DNA from: Bacteroidales bacterium
GTDB taxonomy: Bacteria; Bacteroidota; Bacteroidia; Bacteroidales; Muribaculaceae
Direction: 5' to 3'
NCBI GenBank assembly: GCA_910575615.1
Contig: CAJTEX010000006.1
Location: 62,001 to 126,000 of the forward strand
DNA length: 64,000 nt
In this document: positions 35,183 through 47,000 of the stretch, one piece after another
Layout of the letters: each line of letters starts with the position of its first letter
Position numbering within the stretch: the stretch's first letter is position 1
Notes under the pieces: model-generated
Told to the model about the DNA's origin: nothing
Seen by the model: the letters and a program-made list of their open reading frames with translations, nothing else
Database searches by the model: none
Position numbers and translations under genes: made by a program

Positions 35183-38100
35183 ATGAAAAAGCTGTTTCTA
35201 TTGATGACGACAGTGCTGCTCATGACTGTGTGCGCGATCGCGCAGACCAAGGTCGTGTCTGGTACGGTCGTTTATGCCGGCGATGACGAACCCCTTCCCG
35301 GGGCGACCATTCTGCCGGTTGGCGGCGGTCAAGGTACCTCTACCGACCTTGACGGTAAGTTCACTCTCACCGTGCCCGCCTCGGTAACCAAGCTTAAGGT
35401 TTCTTACGTGGGTATGATCGAGCAGTTGGTGAATGCCGGACAGGACATCACTGTCAAACTCGACAATTCCGAGAACAACCTCGATGAAGTTATGGTCGTG
35501 GCTTACGGTACGGCCAAAAAGAGCGCCTACACCGGTTCGGCTTCTGTCGTGAAGGCAGAGCAAATCGAAGCGCGCCAGGTGACCAACGCCGTGAACGCCC
35601 TCTCTGGTACAGTGGCCGGTGCCCAGATTCTCAACACCAACGGCCAGCCCGGTTCGGCCCCCACAGTATATATACGTGGTGTCGGCTCGCTCAACGCCTC
35701 CACCCAGCCTCTTTATGTGGTTGACGGAATGCCGTTGCCCGACGGCGACATCTCCTCGCTTAACCCCGCCGACATCGAGTCGATGACCGTCCTCAAGGAT
35801 GCCGCCGCCGCCGCCCTTTACGGTGCCCGCGGTGCCAACGGTGTCATCATCATCACCACCAAGAAAGGAAAGACCGGCGACGCCGTTATCACTGTTGATG
35901 CCAAGTGGGGTTCCAACTCCCGTCAGATCGGCACCTACGACGTGATCAAGTCGCCCGCCCTTTATACCGAGATGGCTTACCAGGCTCTCCGCAACGGCTA
36001 CCTCTACCACACCGCAGCCGACGCGGCCACAGCCCATATGAACGCCAACAATGACCTCTACAACGCTTTCGGTCCCGGTTACCAGATCTGGACAGTCCCC
36101 GCCGGACAGATGATGATCGGTACAAACGGCAAGCTCAACCCCAACGCCACCCTGGGATACAACAGCGGCACAAATTACTTCACCCCCGATGACTGGGTTG
36201 ACGGCACTTTCCGCAACGGACTCCGCCAGGAATACAACTTCTCGGTGTCAGGTGGTACAGAGCGCTTCAACTTCTACGGTAGCTTCGGTTACCTGGGTGA
36301 CGAGGGTATCCTCAACGGTTCCAGCTACAACCGTCTCTCTGCCCGCGTGTCTGCCGACTACCAGGCCAAGAAGTGGCTCAAGTTCATGACAACCATCGCT
36401 TACAACAATGTCAAGTCTGGCTGGCCTTCGGGTCAGGAGTCTGCAAGCTCCGCTTCATCGGTCAACGCCTTTGCTGTTGCTTACAACATCGCGCCGATCT
36501 ATCCCCTTTACGTGCGCAATGCCGACGGCTCGCTGATGATGGACGCCCGCACCGGAAACCCCGTCTACGACTACGGTGACGGCAAGTACACCAATGGCGC
36601 TATCCGCCAGTACCTCCAGGGTGCCAACCCCGGTTCTGACATGCTCTACAACAGCCGCACACTCCTTATGGACGTGCTCCAGGCCAAGTGGGCTGCCACA
36701 GTGACCCCCATCACCAACCTCGACATCACCGGTAGCGTTGGTTACTTCCTCGACAACACCCGTGTACACACCCTGTACAATAAGTACTACGGTACTTTCG
36801 AGCGCTACAACGGTAGGGCAGGCCAGACGTTCCAGCGTGAGCGCGACCTCAACCTCCAGGCCCTCGCCACTTACCGTCTCACCTTCGCAGACGTGCATCA
36901 CGCCGACTTCCTCCTCGGTTATGAAAGCCTCGACCGCAACGTTGAATCCCTCTCCGCTATCGGTTCCAACCTCTACAATCCCGACAGCTGGGCCATTGAC
37001 AACACCCTTGACGACGACAACCGCAGCTCGGCCGGTGGCAACACAATCAACTACACCACCCGCGGTATCTTCGGCCGTGTCAACTATGACTACGACTCGA
37101 AATATTTCGCGAGCGTGTCATACCGCCGCGACGCCTCCTCCCGCTTCGCTCCCGACAAGCGTTGGGGTAATTTCTTCTCGGTTTCCGTCGCATGGGATAT
37201 GTCAAAGGAGAAGTTCATGCAGCCCACAGCCACATGGCTCGACCTCCTCAAGCTGAAAGCTTCTTTCGGACAGCAGGGTAACGACAACATCGGTCTTTAC
37301 TACGCTTACATGGACACCTACAATATCTACGGCACAAGCTCTTGGTCTGACGGTGAGCTTAATCAGAAAGGCAACCCCGACATCACCTGGGAGACCTCCA
37401 ACGCGCTCAACGCCGGTGTGGATTTCAGCTTCCTCCAGGGCAAGGTGTCTGGTACTGTTGAGTACTTCCAGCGTCAGACCTCCAACATGCTCTACAACAA
37501 GCCCGTGGCTCCCTCGCTGGGTTACACCTCAATCCCGATGAACGTGGGTTCGATGAAGAACTACGGTCTTGAGCTCGAGGTCAACTACCGCGCCATCAAC
37601 AACCGCAACATCACCTGGGACATCAACGCCAACCTCACCTGGATCCGCAACAAGATCATCAAGCTCACCAAGGACGCCAAGAACGGCGAGCTCATCAGGG
37701 GCATGACGAAGTGGAAAGAGGGCGAGTCGCGTTACAACTACTACCTCGTTGATTACGCTGGTGTCAATCCCGAAAACGGTGAGGCCCTCTACTGGGCGCG
37801 CGACGTCATCACCGACGCAAATGGCGATCCCATAAAAGATGCCGCAGGCAACCTCCAGTACACCGAGGAGTACAAGTCAAACAACTATGACGTGGCTTAT
37901 GCCAACAACCGCAAGGATACCGGCAACGTGATGCCGACCGTATTCGGTGGTTTCGGCACCAGCATCAAGTTATACGGCTTTGATTTCGGCGTGCAGTTCA
38001 GCTACCAGTTGGGTGGTAAGATCTTTGACTCCGCATACGGTTCGCTCATGCACCCCGGAACGACCACCAATCTCGGGTCTAACTTCCATGCCGACATGCT

Positions 38101-38431
38101 CAACGCGTGGACTCCCGAAAACCGCGACTCCAACATTCCCAAGCTTGACGCCCAGGCCCTCTACGACCTCGGCGGACAGCTGACCACTTTCAACCTTATC
38201 AGCTCAAACTACCTTGCGCTCAACAACATCACCATCGGCTACACCATTCCCAAGAAATGGACAGCCAAAATCGGTATCGAGAGCGTACGCATCTACGGTT
38301 CGGCTGACAACGTGGCTCTCTGGAGCAAGCGCAAAGGTCTTGACCCCCGTGCCAACTTCGTAGTGTCTGACAATGCTCAGGGTTACTCGGCAGTCCGCAC
38401 TATCTCTGGCGGTCTTAAGGTTGTCTTCTAA
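35183..38431 (+). CDS. SusC/RagA-family TonB-linked outer-membrane transporter
   Basis: A 1,082-residue barrel with signal peptide MKKLFLLMTTVLLMTVCAIAQ. A CarboxypepD_reg-like domain (about 24-95; GTVVYAGDDEPLPGATI) is followed by the TonB box region (LDEVMVVAYGTAKKSAYTG). The plug (AGAQILNTNGQPGSAPTVYIRGVGSLNAS, DAAAAALYGARGANGVIIITTKKGK) and a 22-strand barrel ending GGLKVVF follow. It imports a glycan or peptide bound by SusD, energised by TonB-ExbBD. First gene of a three-gene operon with no enzyme genes, so the substrate cannot be read from context. Confidence 0.96.
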   Translation: MKKLFLLMTTVLLMTVCAIAQTKVVSGTVVYAGDDEPLPGATILPVGGGQGTSTDLDGKFTLTVPASVTKLKVSYVGMIEQLVNAGQDITVKLDNSENNLDEVMVVAYGTAKKSAYTGSASVVKAEQIEARQVTNAVNALSGTVAGAQILNTNGQPGSAPTVYIRGVGSLNASTQPLYVVDGMPLPDGDISSLNPADIESMTVLKDAAAAALYGARGANGVIIITTKKGKTGDAVITVDAKWGSNSRQIGTYDVIKSPALYTEMAYQALRNGYLYHTAADAATAHMNANNDLYNAFGPGYQIWTVPAGQMMIGTNGKLNPNATLGYNSGTNYFTPDDWVDGTFRNGLRQEYNFSVSGGTERFNFYGSFGYLGDEGILNGSSYNRLSARVSADYQAKKWLKFMTTIAYNNVKSGWPSGQESASSASSVNAFAVAYNIAPIYPLYVRNADGSLMMDARTGNPVYDYGDGKYTNGAIRQYLQGANPGSDMLYNSRTLLMDVLQAKWAATVTPITNLDITGSVGYFLDNTRVHTLYNKYYGTFERYNGRAGQTFQRERDLNLQALATYRLTFADVHHADFLLGYESLDRNVESLSAIGSNLYNPDSWAIDNTLDDDNRSSAGGNTINYTTRGIFGRVNYDYDSKYFASVSYRRDASSRFAPDKRWGNFFSVSVAWDMSKEKFMQPTATWLDLLKLKASFGQQGNDNIGLYYAYMDTYNIYGTSSWSDGELNQKGNPDITWETSNALNAGVDFSFLQGKVSGTVEYFQRQTSNMLYNKPVAPSLGYTSIPMNVGSMKNYGLELEVNYRAINNRNITWDINANLTWIRNKIIKLTKDAKNGELIRGMTKWKEGESRYNYYLVDYAGVNPENGEALYWARDVITDANGDPIKDAAGNLQYTEEYKSNNYDVAYANNRKDTGNVMPTVFGGFGTSIKLYGFDFGVQFSYQLGGKIFDSAYGSLMHPGTTTNLGSNFHADMLNAWTPENRDSNIPKLDAQALYDLGGQLTTFNLISSNYLALNNITIGYTIPKKWTAKIGIESVRIYGSADNVALWSKRKGLDPRANFVVSDNAQGYSAVRTISGGLKVVF

Positions 38432-38460
38432 AACATTAACCACAAAACCGACTTTCAAAG

Positions 38461-40101
38461 ATGAAAACAATAAAATCACTTCTTGCCTTGACCGCTGTGT
38501 CCATGGTGGTGTCGGGTTGTAATGACCTCTCGCAGGAGCCTTTTGGTTCATATGTGACCCAGGGGCAGAAAGAGCAGATCGTGGAGGACAATCCCGATAT
38601 GGCCGCGGCGTCGGTCAACGCTCTGCCCCAGATGGTCAGTGTCGTTTTCGGCCTCTATCCCGACAGCAACCACCACGGGGATTTCGGCTGGCCCTCGCTT
38701 ATGCTTATCCTTGATTCGCGCGGTATGGACATGCCCTCGGATCTCCTCGGCTACAACTGGTACTCTGCCGCTCTTGAGATGAGTGACTTCGGCGGTACCT
38801 ACTTTGACAACCTGTTCATGTGGCGTACCAACTACAACCTGATCAATTCCTCCAACGCCGTTATCGGCCTGATTGATCCGGAAGTGGACAACTCCGAACT
38901 CCAGTATTTCCGTGGCCAGGGTCTCGCTTACCGTGCATGGTGCTACTCCAACCTGGCTCAGATGTACCAGTTCACATACGTTAAGAATCCTCAGGCTCCC
39001 ACCGTGCCCCTGATTCTCGACACCAACCTCGAGGAAGCAGGTGAGAACGGTTGCGCCCGCGCCACCGGCGAGGAAATTTACACTCAGATAAAGGCTGACC
39101 TCACCGAGGCAATCGCTTTGCTCGACAAGGCCCAGGCCGCAGGAGTGTCACGTTCTTCCATGGCTACCGGCAGCAATGTCAAGACTTTCGTCAACCAGGC
39201 TGTCTGCTACGGTCTCCGCGCACGTGTGAACCTCATCACCCAGAGCTACGCGCAGGCTGCCGCAGATGCCGAGATGGCAATCCAGCTGGCAACCAAGGAG
39301 GGTATCACTCCCTATTCAGTTGCTGAGGCAAGTGTGCCCGCGTTCTATGACATCAACGACCACAACTGCATGTGGGGCTACTACCAGGATCCTTCTGGCA
39401 ATGGTACAGCTCTCGTGGGCTGGGGTGGCCAGATGGTCAGCTGGCACGCCAACTATCCCGGTGTAGGTGTCTACCGCCGTATCAACGCCTCCCTTTACGA
39501 GCAGATTCCCACCAACGACGTCCGCAAGGGCTGGTGGCTCAATGGCTCGGGTGTGGCAGCAACCACCCTTCCCAGCCAGTATCGTGAATGGATGGCCAAC
39601 ACCACCGCCAACAAGGTCACCAAGCTTCCCCCCTACTGCAACACCAAGTTCGGCGCTTACTCCAACACCCCCGGCGGGAACGTCTGGGCTGAGGACACCC
39701 CCCTCATGCGAATCGAGGAGATGTTCCTGATGCTCGCAGAGGCCCAGGGCGCCTCCGACCTCAGCAAAGGAAAGCAGACCCTCAACAACTTCGTCAAGAC
39801 CTACCGCCAGCAGAACTACAACTGCACGGCTGGCAGCCTGGAGGAATTCCTCGACCAGATATGGTTCCAGCGTCGAATCGAGCTGTGGGGTGAAGGCTTC
39901 AGCTACTATGACATGATGCGATTCCAGAAGCCCCTCGACCGTCGTGGCGGAGGTTTCGATCCTACTACCGTCTACAACCTGTCTCCCGAGAATCCCGTCC
40001 TTCTGTTTGAGATCATCACAGATGAGGCCCAGAACAACCCGCTTATCGGTAATGTTTCCAACGGCGCTTCGATTCCCGAACCTGTAGAGGACATCAAGTA
40101 A
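38461..40101 (+). CDS. SusD/RagB-family nutrient-binding lipoprotein
   Basis: A 546-residue surface lipoprotein with lipobox MVVSGCND. TPR-like helices typical of SusD are visible in the N-terminal half (QYFRGQGLAYRAWCYSNLAQMYQFTY). The C-terminal half includes MRIEEMFLMLAEAQ and RRIELWGEGFSYYDMMRF, the family's signature helix. It forms the lid over the adjacent SusC channel and captures substrate. It is 29 bp after SusC, and a stable GC-rich hairpin separates it from the third gene. Confidence 0.96.
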   Translation: MKTIKSLLALTAVSMVVSGCNDLSQEPFGSYVTQGQKEQIVEDNPDMAAASVNALPQMVSVVFGLYPDSNHHGDFGWPSLMLILDSRGMDMPSDLLGYNWYSAALEMSDFGGTYFDNLFMWRTNYNLINSSNAVIGLIDPEVDNSELQYFRGQGLAYRAWCYSNLAQMYQFTYVKNPQAPTVPLILDTNLEEAGENGCARATGEEIYTQIKADLTEAIALLDKAQAAGVSRSSMATGSNVKTFVNQAVCYGLRARVNLITQSYAQAAADAEMAIQLATKEGITPYSVAEASVPAFYDINDHNCMWGYYQDPSGNGTALVGWGGQMVSWHANYPGVGVYRRINASLYEQIPTNDVRKGWWLNGSGVAATTLPSQYREWMANTTANKVTKLPPYCNTKFGAYSNTPGGNVWAEDTPLMRIEEMFLMLAEAQGASDLSKGKQTLNNFVKTYRQQNYNCTAGSLEEFLDQIWFQRRIELWGEGFSYYDMMRFQKPLDRRGGGFDPTTVYNLSPENPVLLFEIITDEAQNNPLIGNVSNGASIPEPVEDIK

Positions 40102-40123
40102 GGTCTCACAAAGATTATCAGCT

Positions 40124-40149
40124 CCCCGCCTGCCAGGCGGCAGGCGGGG
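40124..40149 (+). other. GC-rich intercistronic hairpin
   Basis: CCCCGCCTGCC (40124-40134) pairs perfectly with GGCAGGCGGGG (40139-40149) across a 4-nt loop, with no following T-run. It is likely an mRNA-stability or attenuation element that sets lower or different expression of the downstream lipoprotein. Confidence 0.7.
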
Positions 40150-40186
40150 GCTTAAAACCAGAATATCTTAAATACGAAACAAAGAT

Positions 40187-41866
40187 ATGAAATTCAATAA
40201 AGCAATAATGGGCTTGGGTGTGATGGGCCTTGTGTTCACCTCCTGTGACAAGGCGGTAGACCAGACCTACGTGCCCGCGGAAGGCGTGACAGCTCCCCCC
40301 GCCTATTTCAGCCTCGACTACACTTCCGACATTATCCTTGAGGAGGGGCAGACAGAGTTTTCGGTGCCTATTTACCGTGGCAACACTGAGGGAGAGGCGA
40401 CAGTGAACCTGAGTGTCACTACAAGCTCAAACGTCGGCAACAACTTCAATGTGCCCAGCCAGGTCACATTCGAGGATGGCAAGGGTGTCGCAGACATCGT
40501 GATTACCTATGATTGGGCTTTCATGCAGTCCAACGCCGGAGAAGACTTCGAGTTCAAGTTTGAGCTGCCTGGTGAGGATACTCCCTACTATACTACCTCA
40601 GCCGACTATACCGCGGTCTATGTGCCCTGGGAGAACGTTGTCGGACCCAAGGGTGGCACAACCTCCTACTTCCTTGACAATCTGTTCTACTCTGGTTGGG
40701 AAGGTCCTGAGACCCAGAAGTATGAGGTAGTCGTGCAGCACATCCTCGGCATCCCCAAGTATGCCAACATCTTCCGTGTGCTTACTCCCTATGCCAACTG
40801 TCCCCATATCGGCGGCTCGAGCCAGGGTATCTACGAGGGCGGTGACATTGTGAACATAATGTACCTCAACGCTCAGGATCCCGAGAATGTATTCCTCTGC
40901 GACAAGACCGGTGCCCCCATCACTACCTACAACACTTATTATGTGATGGATATGTCGTATGGCCAGGTTCACTATTGGGATTGCGTGTCAGCTTATATGC
41001 TCGACGAGGTGCTGACCAACAATGGACGTACCTATCCCAAGAGCAACAGCGGCGGCGACACCGACCTGAACGGCGTGTATGACGAAGAGAACATGCGCAT
41101 CGTCTTCCCCGAAGGACACTTCTTTGTGTTTGTCCCCAACACGACTTTCACCATTGCTGGTAACGAGCTCACCATCCTTCTGCCCGACGGCAAGGAAGTC
41201 AAGAACTGGGAAGAGGTCGGTATGGGTACATACACCGACGGTCTGATCGCATTCTACAACTACGAGGAAGAGATTACCTACGAGGTGCCCATCGAGCAGT
41301 CTACCAAAGACCCCAACATCTACCGTCTCGTAGACCCCTACACCAACTGCTGGCCCGACGGCAACGAGCAGGAAGCCTTTGAATACTGCATCGAAATTGA
41401 CTGTACCGACACCGAACTTGTCACCCTCAAGTATCAGGACACCGGCGCAACCGTGTACTACAACCGCAATGACTATCCCACCGATATGCTCAACGCCGGT
41501 TACTTCTACCAGAACAAGGTGCTCGAGGAGCAGGAAATCAAGTCGCCCGACCAGATTATCGCAGAAGGCCTCAATGACACATTCGTGGATGGCGTGATTG
41601 ACATCGCTCACCCGATTGCGTTCCTCTGGCAGGATGAGAACAAAGAGCGTCTCTACGTCCGCTTCCCGTATGAGGATGGCAGCCCCGGTTGCCGCGTGGT
41701 ATTCCCGTCGGCCGACACCGAGCAGATGAGCTACGCTTCGAGCGCAGCCCGCAACAAGGGCAAGTTTGTCGCTCACAAGAGCCGCAAGCCCGCAGCAGGC
41801 GAGACTCTCGTGCGCAAGTACAGCTCCGCCACCGCGCTTCCCTTCGCCAAGGTTCTCAACAAGTAA
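40187..41866 (+). CDS. Surface lipoprotein of Sus-type operon (SGBP-like, unknown ligand)
   Basis: A 559-residue lipoprotein with lipobox LVFTSCDK. Residues about 40-130 (SLDYTSDIILEEGQTEFSVP, YRGNTEGEATVNLSV) resemble a Calx-beta/Ig-like domain. The remainder contains two similar blocks, each with a TNC- or NC-containing loop (RVLTPYANCPHIGG, RLVDPYTNCWPDGNEQ) and a T-V-T-L-K-Y-type strand, suggesting a duplicated domain. No catalytic signature is visible. Its position after SusC-SusD suggests a surface glycan- or peptide-binding protein, analogous to SusE/F but not recognisably homologous. The operon terminates just after it. Confidence 0.7.
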   Translation: MKFNKAIMGLGVMGLVFTSCDKAVDQTYVPAEGVTAPPAYFSLDYTSDIILEEGQTEFSVPIYRGNTEGEATVNLSVTTSSNVGNNFNVPSQVTFEDGKGVADIVITYDWAFMQSNAGEDFEFKFELPGEDTPYYTTSADYTAVYVPWENVVGPKGGTTSYFLDNLFYSGWEGPETQKYEVVVQHILGIPKYANIFRVLTPYANCPHIGGSSQGIYEGGDIVNIMYLNAQDPENVFLCDKTGAPITTYNTYYVMDMSYGQVHYWDCVSAYMLDEVLTNNGRTYPKSNSGGDTDLNGVYDEENMRIVFPEGHFFVFVPNTTFTIAGNELTILLPDGKEVKNWEEVGMGTYTDGLIAFYNYEEEITYEVPIEQSTKDPNIYRLVDPYTNCWPDGNEQEAFEYCIEIDCTDTELVTLKYQDTGATVYYNRNDYPTDMLNAGYFYQNKVLEEQEIKSPDQIIAEGLNDTFVDGVIDIAHPIAFLWQDENKERLYVRFPYEDGSPGCRVVFPSADTEQMSYASSAARNKGKFVAHKSRKPAAGETLVRKYSSATALPFAKVLNK

Positions 41867-41889
41867 TCCGTAGCGAATATTCCACATAT

Positions 41890-41922
41890 GCCGTCTGCCC
41901 TCCCCGGGCAGGCGGCTTTTTT
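41890..41922 (+). terminator. Terminator of the first SusC/SusD operon
   Basis: GCCGTCTGCCC (41890-41900) pairs with GGGCAGGCGGC (41906-41916), one G-T pair, followed by six T. Confidence 0.85.
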
Positions 41923-42022
41923 ATTTGCAGGAGCCTGCAGGTGTGGCATGCGGTCTGGTTGGCAGCACTATGAATGTAGGCGATGATGTGGCATAGATAT
42001 GGCGGCAAGTTGGGGGCAAACT

Positions 42023-43696
<1,674 letters not shown>

Positions 43697-43747
43697 CCGC
43701 GGCCATATATCTCAGTCAGATACCTTAAACTCTAAACGTTTTCCGAT

Positions 43748-44041
43748 ATGGTAAAGCATATAGTGATGTTCAAACTCTCGGGCGCACCTGCCGAACGGCT
43801 TGAGGTGGCCTCGGCCTTTCGTGACGCCCTGCTCCGTCTCCCCGGCGAAATCGACGTGCTGGAGTCGATGGAGGTTGGTCTCAACCAGAATCCTGCCGAA
43901 GAGTGGGATGTGGTGCTGACCGCAGTTGTCCCCACCATGGCCGACGTGGAGGTCTACGCCAAGCACCCCGCCCATGTCGCCGCCGCCTCGCTGCTGGCGG
44001 GACACAAGGAGGCGCGAGGCTGCGTCGACTACGAATTTTAA
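43748..44041 (+). CDS. Dabb-family (stress-responsive A/B barrel) protein
   Basis: A 97-residue protein beginning MVKHIVMFKLSGAPAERLEV, with the two-strand and helix pattern of the Dabb dimeric alpha/beta barrel. The conserved HIVMFKL and YAKHPAHVAA motifs match the family. Functions are mostly unknown; some homologues are plant stress proteins. It lies 51 bp after the ABC-F gene and 33 bp before purL, probably one transcript. Confidence 0.88.
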   Translation: MVKHIVMFKLSGAPAERLEVASAFRDALLRLPGEIDVLESMEVGLNQNPAEEWDVVLTAVVPTMADVEVYAKHPAHVAAASLLAGHKEARGCVDYEF

Positions 44042-44074
44042 GACCATTCAGAAACATTCTACAATAAGCTAAAT

Positions 44075-47000
44075 ATGGTTCAATTCTTCAAGAAGGGTCA
44101 GACAACCTTCTTCGCCGTCGAGACCGACCACAAGCTCTCCCCGGCGGAAACAGAGAAACTTGCGTGGGCGTTCTCAGGGGCCAAAGCCCTTTCGGCCACC
44201 TCAGTAAAAGGCCGTTTCGTGGGCCCGCGCCGCGAGATGATCACCCCCTGGAGCACCAATGCCGTCGAAATCACCCAGAACATGGGGCTTTCGGGCATCT
44301 CCCGCATCGAGCAGTTCGAGCGTGTCGCCGAGGGGGAGGAGCCGGTTTATGACCGCATGCTCTCCCGCCTCTACGACGGCCTCAACTCCAAGGTGTTTGC
44401 CGTCGACCGCAAGCCTGACCCTATTGTGAGAATCGATGACATACATGAATACAACCTGCGCGAAGGTCTCGCCCTCAGCCCCGACGAAGAGGCTTATCTC
44501 GAGTCGCTCGCTTCGAAGCTCGGCCGTCCGCTGACCGATTCAGAGGTGTTCGGATTTTCCCAGGTCAACTCCGAGCATTGCCGCCACAAGATTTTCAACG
44601 GCACATTCGTGATTGACGGCCAGGAGAAGCCTATGTCGCTTTTCAAACTCATCAAGAAGACCTCACAGGAGAATCCCAACGGCCTGGTGTCGGCCTACAA
44701 AGACAATGTGGCCTTCCTCGAGGGCCCCAAGGTCGACCAGTTCTACCCGGTCAATCCCGACCGTCCCGACTATTTCGAGGTGAAGGATGTGAAGACCGTC
44801 ATCTCGCTCAAGGCCGAGACCCACAATTTCCCGACGACTGTCGAGCCGTTCAACGGGGCCGCCACCGGCACCGGCGGTGAGATCCGCGACCGTCTCGGCG
44901 GCGGAAAAGCCTCGCTGCCCATTGCCGGCACCGCCGTCTATATGACCTCTTACCCGCGCCTCAGTCCCGAACACCGCTGGGAGCTGATGATGAATCCCCG
45001 CGTATGGCTCTACCAGACCCCGGCTGAGATTCTCATCAAGGCTTCAAACGGAGCATCTGACTTCGGCAACAAGTTCGGCCAGCCCCTGATTTGCGGCTCT
45101 CTGCTGACTTTCGAGCATGAGGAGAACGACCGCAAGTATGCCTACGACAAGGTCATAATGCTTGCCGGAGGTGTGGGCTACGCAGCCAAGAAGGATGCCA
45201 TCAAGGGCACACCCGTGGCCGGTGAGAAGGTAGTGGTGATGGGTGGCGACAACTACCGTATCGGTATGGGAGGCGGCGCTGTCTCCTCTGTCGAGACCGG
45301 CCAGTATGACAACTCCATCGAGCTTAACGCCGTGCAGCGCGCCAATCCCGAGATGCAGAAGCGTGTGGCCAACGTCATCCGCGCCCTCGCCGAGAGCGAT
45401 TCCAATCCCGTTGTGTCAATCCATGACCACGGTGCCGGCGGTCATCTCAACGCCCTCTCCGAGCTTGTCGAGGCCACCGGCGGCCGCATCGACATCGATG
45501 CCCTCCCTGTCGGCGACCCGACCCTTTCGGCCAAGGAGATTGTCGGCAACGAGAGTCAGGAGCGTATGGGCCTCGTCATCAAGGCCGAGGACATCCCCTA
45601 TGTGGAGCGTGTCGCCCAGCGCGAGCGCGCCCCGATGTATGTTGTCGGCGAGACCACGGGCGACGACCGTTTTGTATTCTCCGACAGCAAGGGGGTGAAG
45701 CCCATCGACCTGGAGATGGCCGACATGTTTGGCAACTCCCCCAAGACCGTGATGACCGACTCCACCGTCGACATGGTCTACCAGGAGCCTGAGTATGACG
45801 CTGCCAACCTCCTCCAGTATGTCGAGGATGTGCTGTCGCTCGAGGCTGTGGCCTGCAAGGACTGGCTGACCAACAAGGTTGACCGCTCGGTGACCGGCAA
45901 GGTCGCCCGCCAGCAGTGTCAGGGCGAGCTGCAGTTGCCCCTGAGCGACTGCGGCGTGGTAGCCCTCGACTACACCGGCAAGTCGGGCATCGCGACATCT
46001 ATCGGCCATACGCCCCAGGTGGCCCTGGCCGACTCCGCCAAAGGCTCGGTGATGGCTGTCGCCGAGGCTCTGACAAATATCGTTGGTGCCCAGCTCGACA
46101 AGGGGCTGAAGAGTGTGTCACTCTCGGCCAACTGGATGTGGCCCTGCAAGAACGCCGGAGAGGATGCCGCCCTTTACAAGGCTGTCGAGGCTTGCTCTGA
46201 CTTCGCCTGCGCCCTCGGCATCAACATCCCCACCGGAAAGGACTCCCTGTCTATGACCCAGAAATATGGCGAGGACAAGGTGTTTGCCCCCGGCACTGTC
46301 ATCATATCCGCTGCCGGCCAGACTGGCGATGTGCGCCGCACAGTGAGCCCGGTGCTGAAAAACAAAAAGAACACCCTCCTCTATTATATCGATTTCTCCT
46401 CCGACGCGCTGCGTCTTGGCGGCTCGGCGTTTGCCCAGGCCCTCAACCGCATCGGTTCGGATGCTCCGACGGTGAAAGACCCCGCCCGCTTCGCGGCTGC
46501 TTTCGACGCCGTGCAGAAGCTGGTCAAGGGGCGCAAGCTGCTGGCCATGCATGATGTCTCGGCCGGAGGTCTGGTGACCGCCATGCTCGAGATGTTGTTT
46601 GCCAACACCACGGGCGGCCTCGAGTTCACCACCGCCGGGTTCCTGCAGAACGGCGAGACCGACCTTGTGAAGATTCTCTTCGCCGAGAATCCCGCCGTGC
46701 TCGTCCAGTTTGAGGAGTCGAAGAAGGACTCTGTGGAGAAGATTCTCACCGATGCCGGTGTGAAACATTTCCTCGTCGGAAAGCCCTCTGACGAGCGTGT
46801 GCTGCTTGTCGAGCATTACGGCGAGGAGCGTCTGCTGGGCATCGACCACTTGCGCGACCGCTGGTTTGAGCCGTCTTACCTGCTCGACCGTATCCAGAGC
46901 GGCACGGATTGCGCCGCCCTCCGCTTCGAGAACTACAAGAAGCAGCCTCTGCGCTACGCTATTCCCGCAGCCTTTGACGGCTCGCTCGCTTCGCGCGGTC

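Noticed and set aside
40988-41887. 299-codon antisense frame over the surface lipoprotein gene
   Set aside because: A shadow of a strongly codon-biased gene; low-complexity Val/Gly-rich product without motifs.
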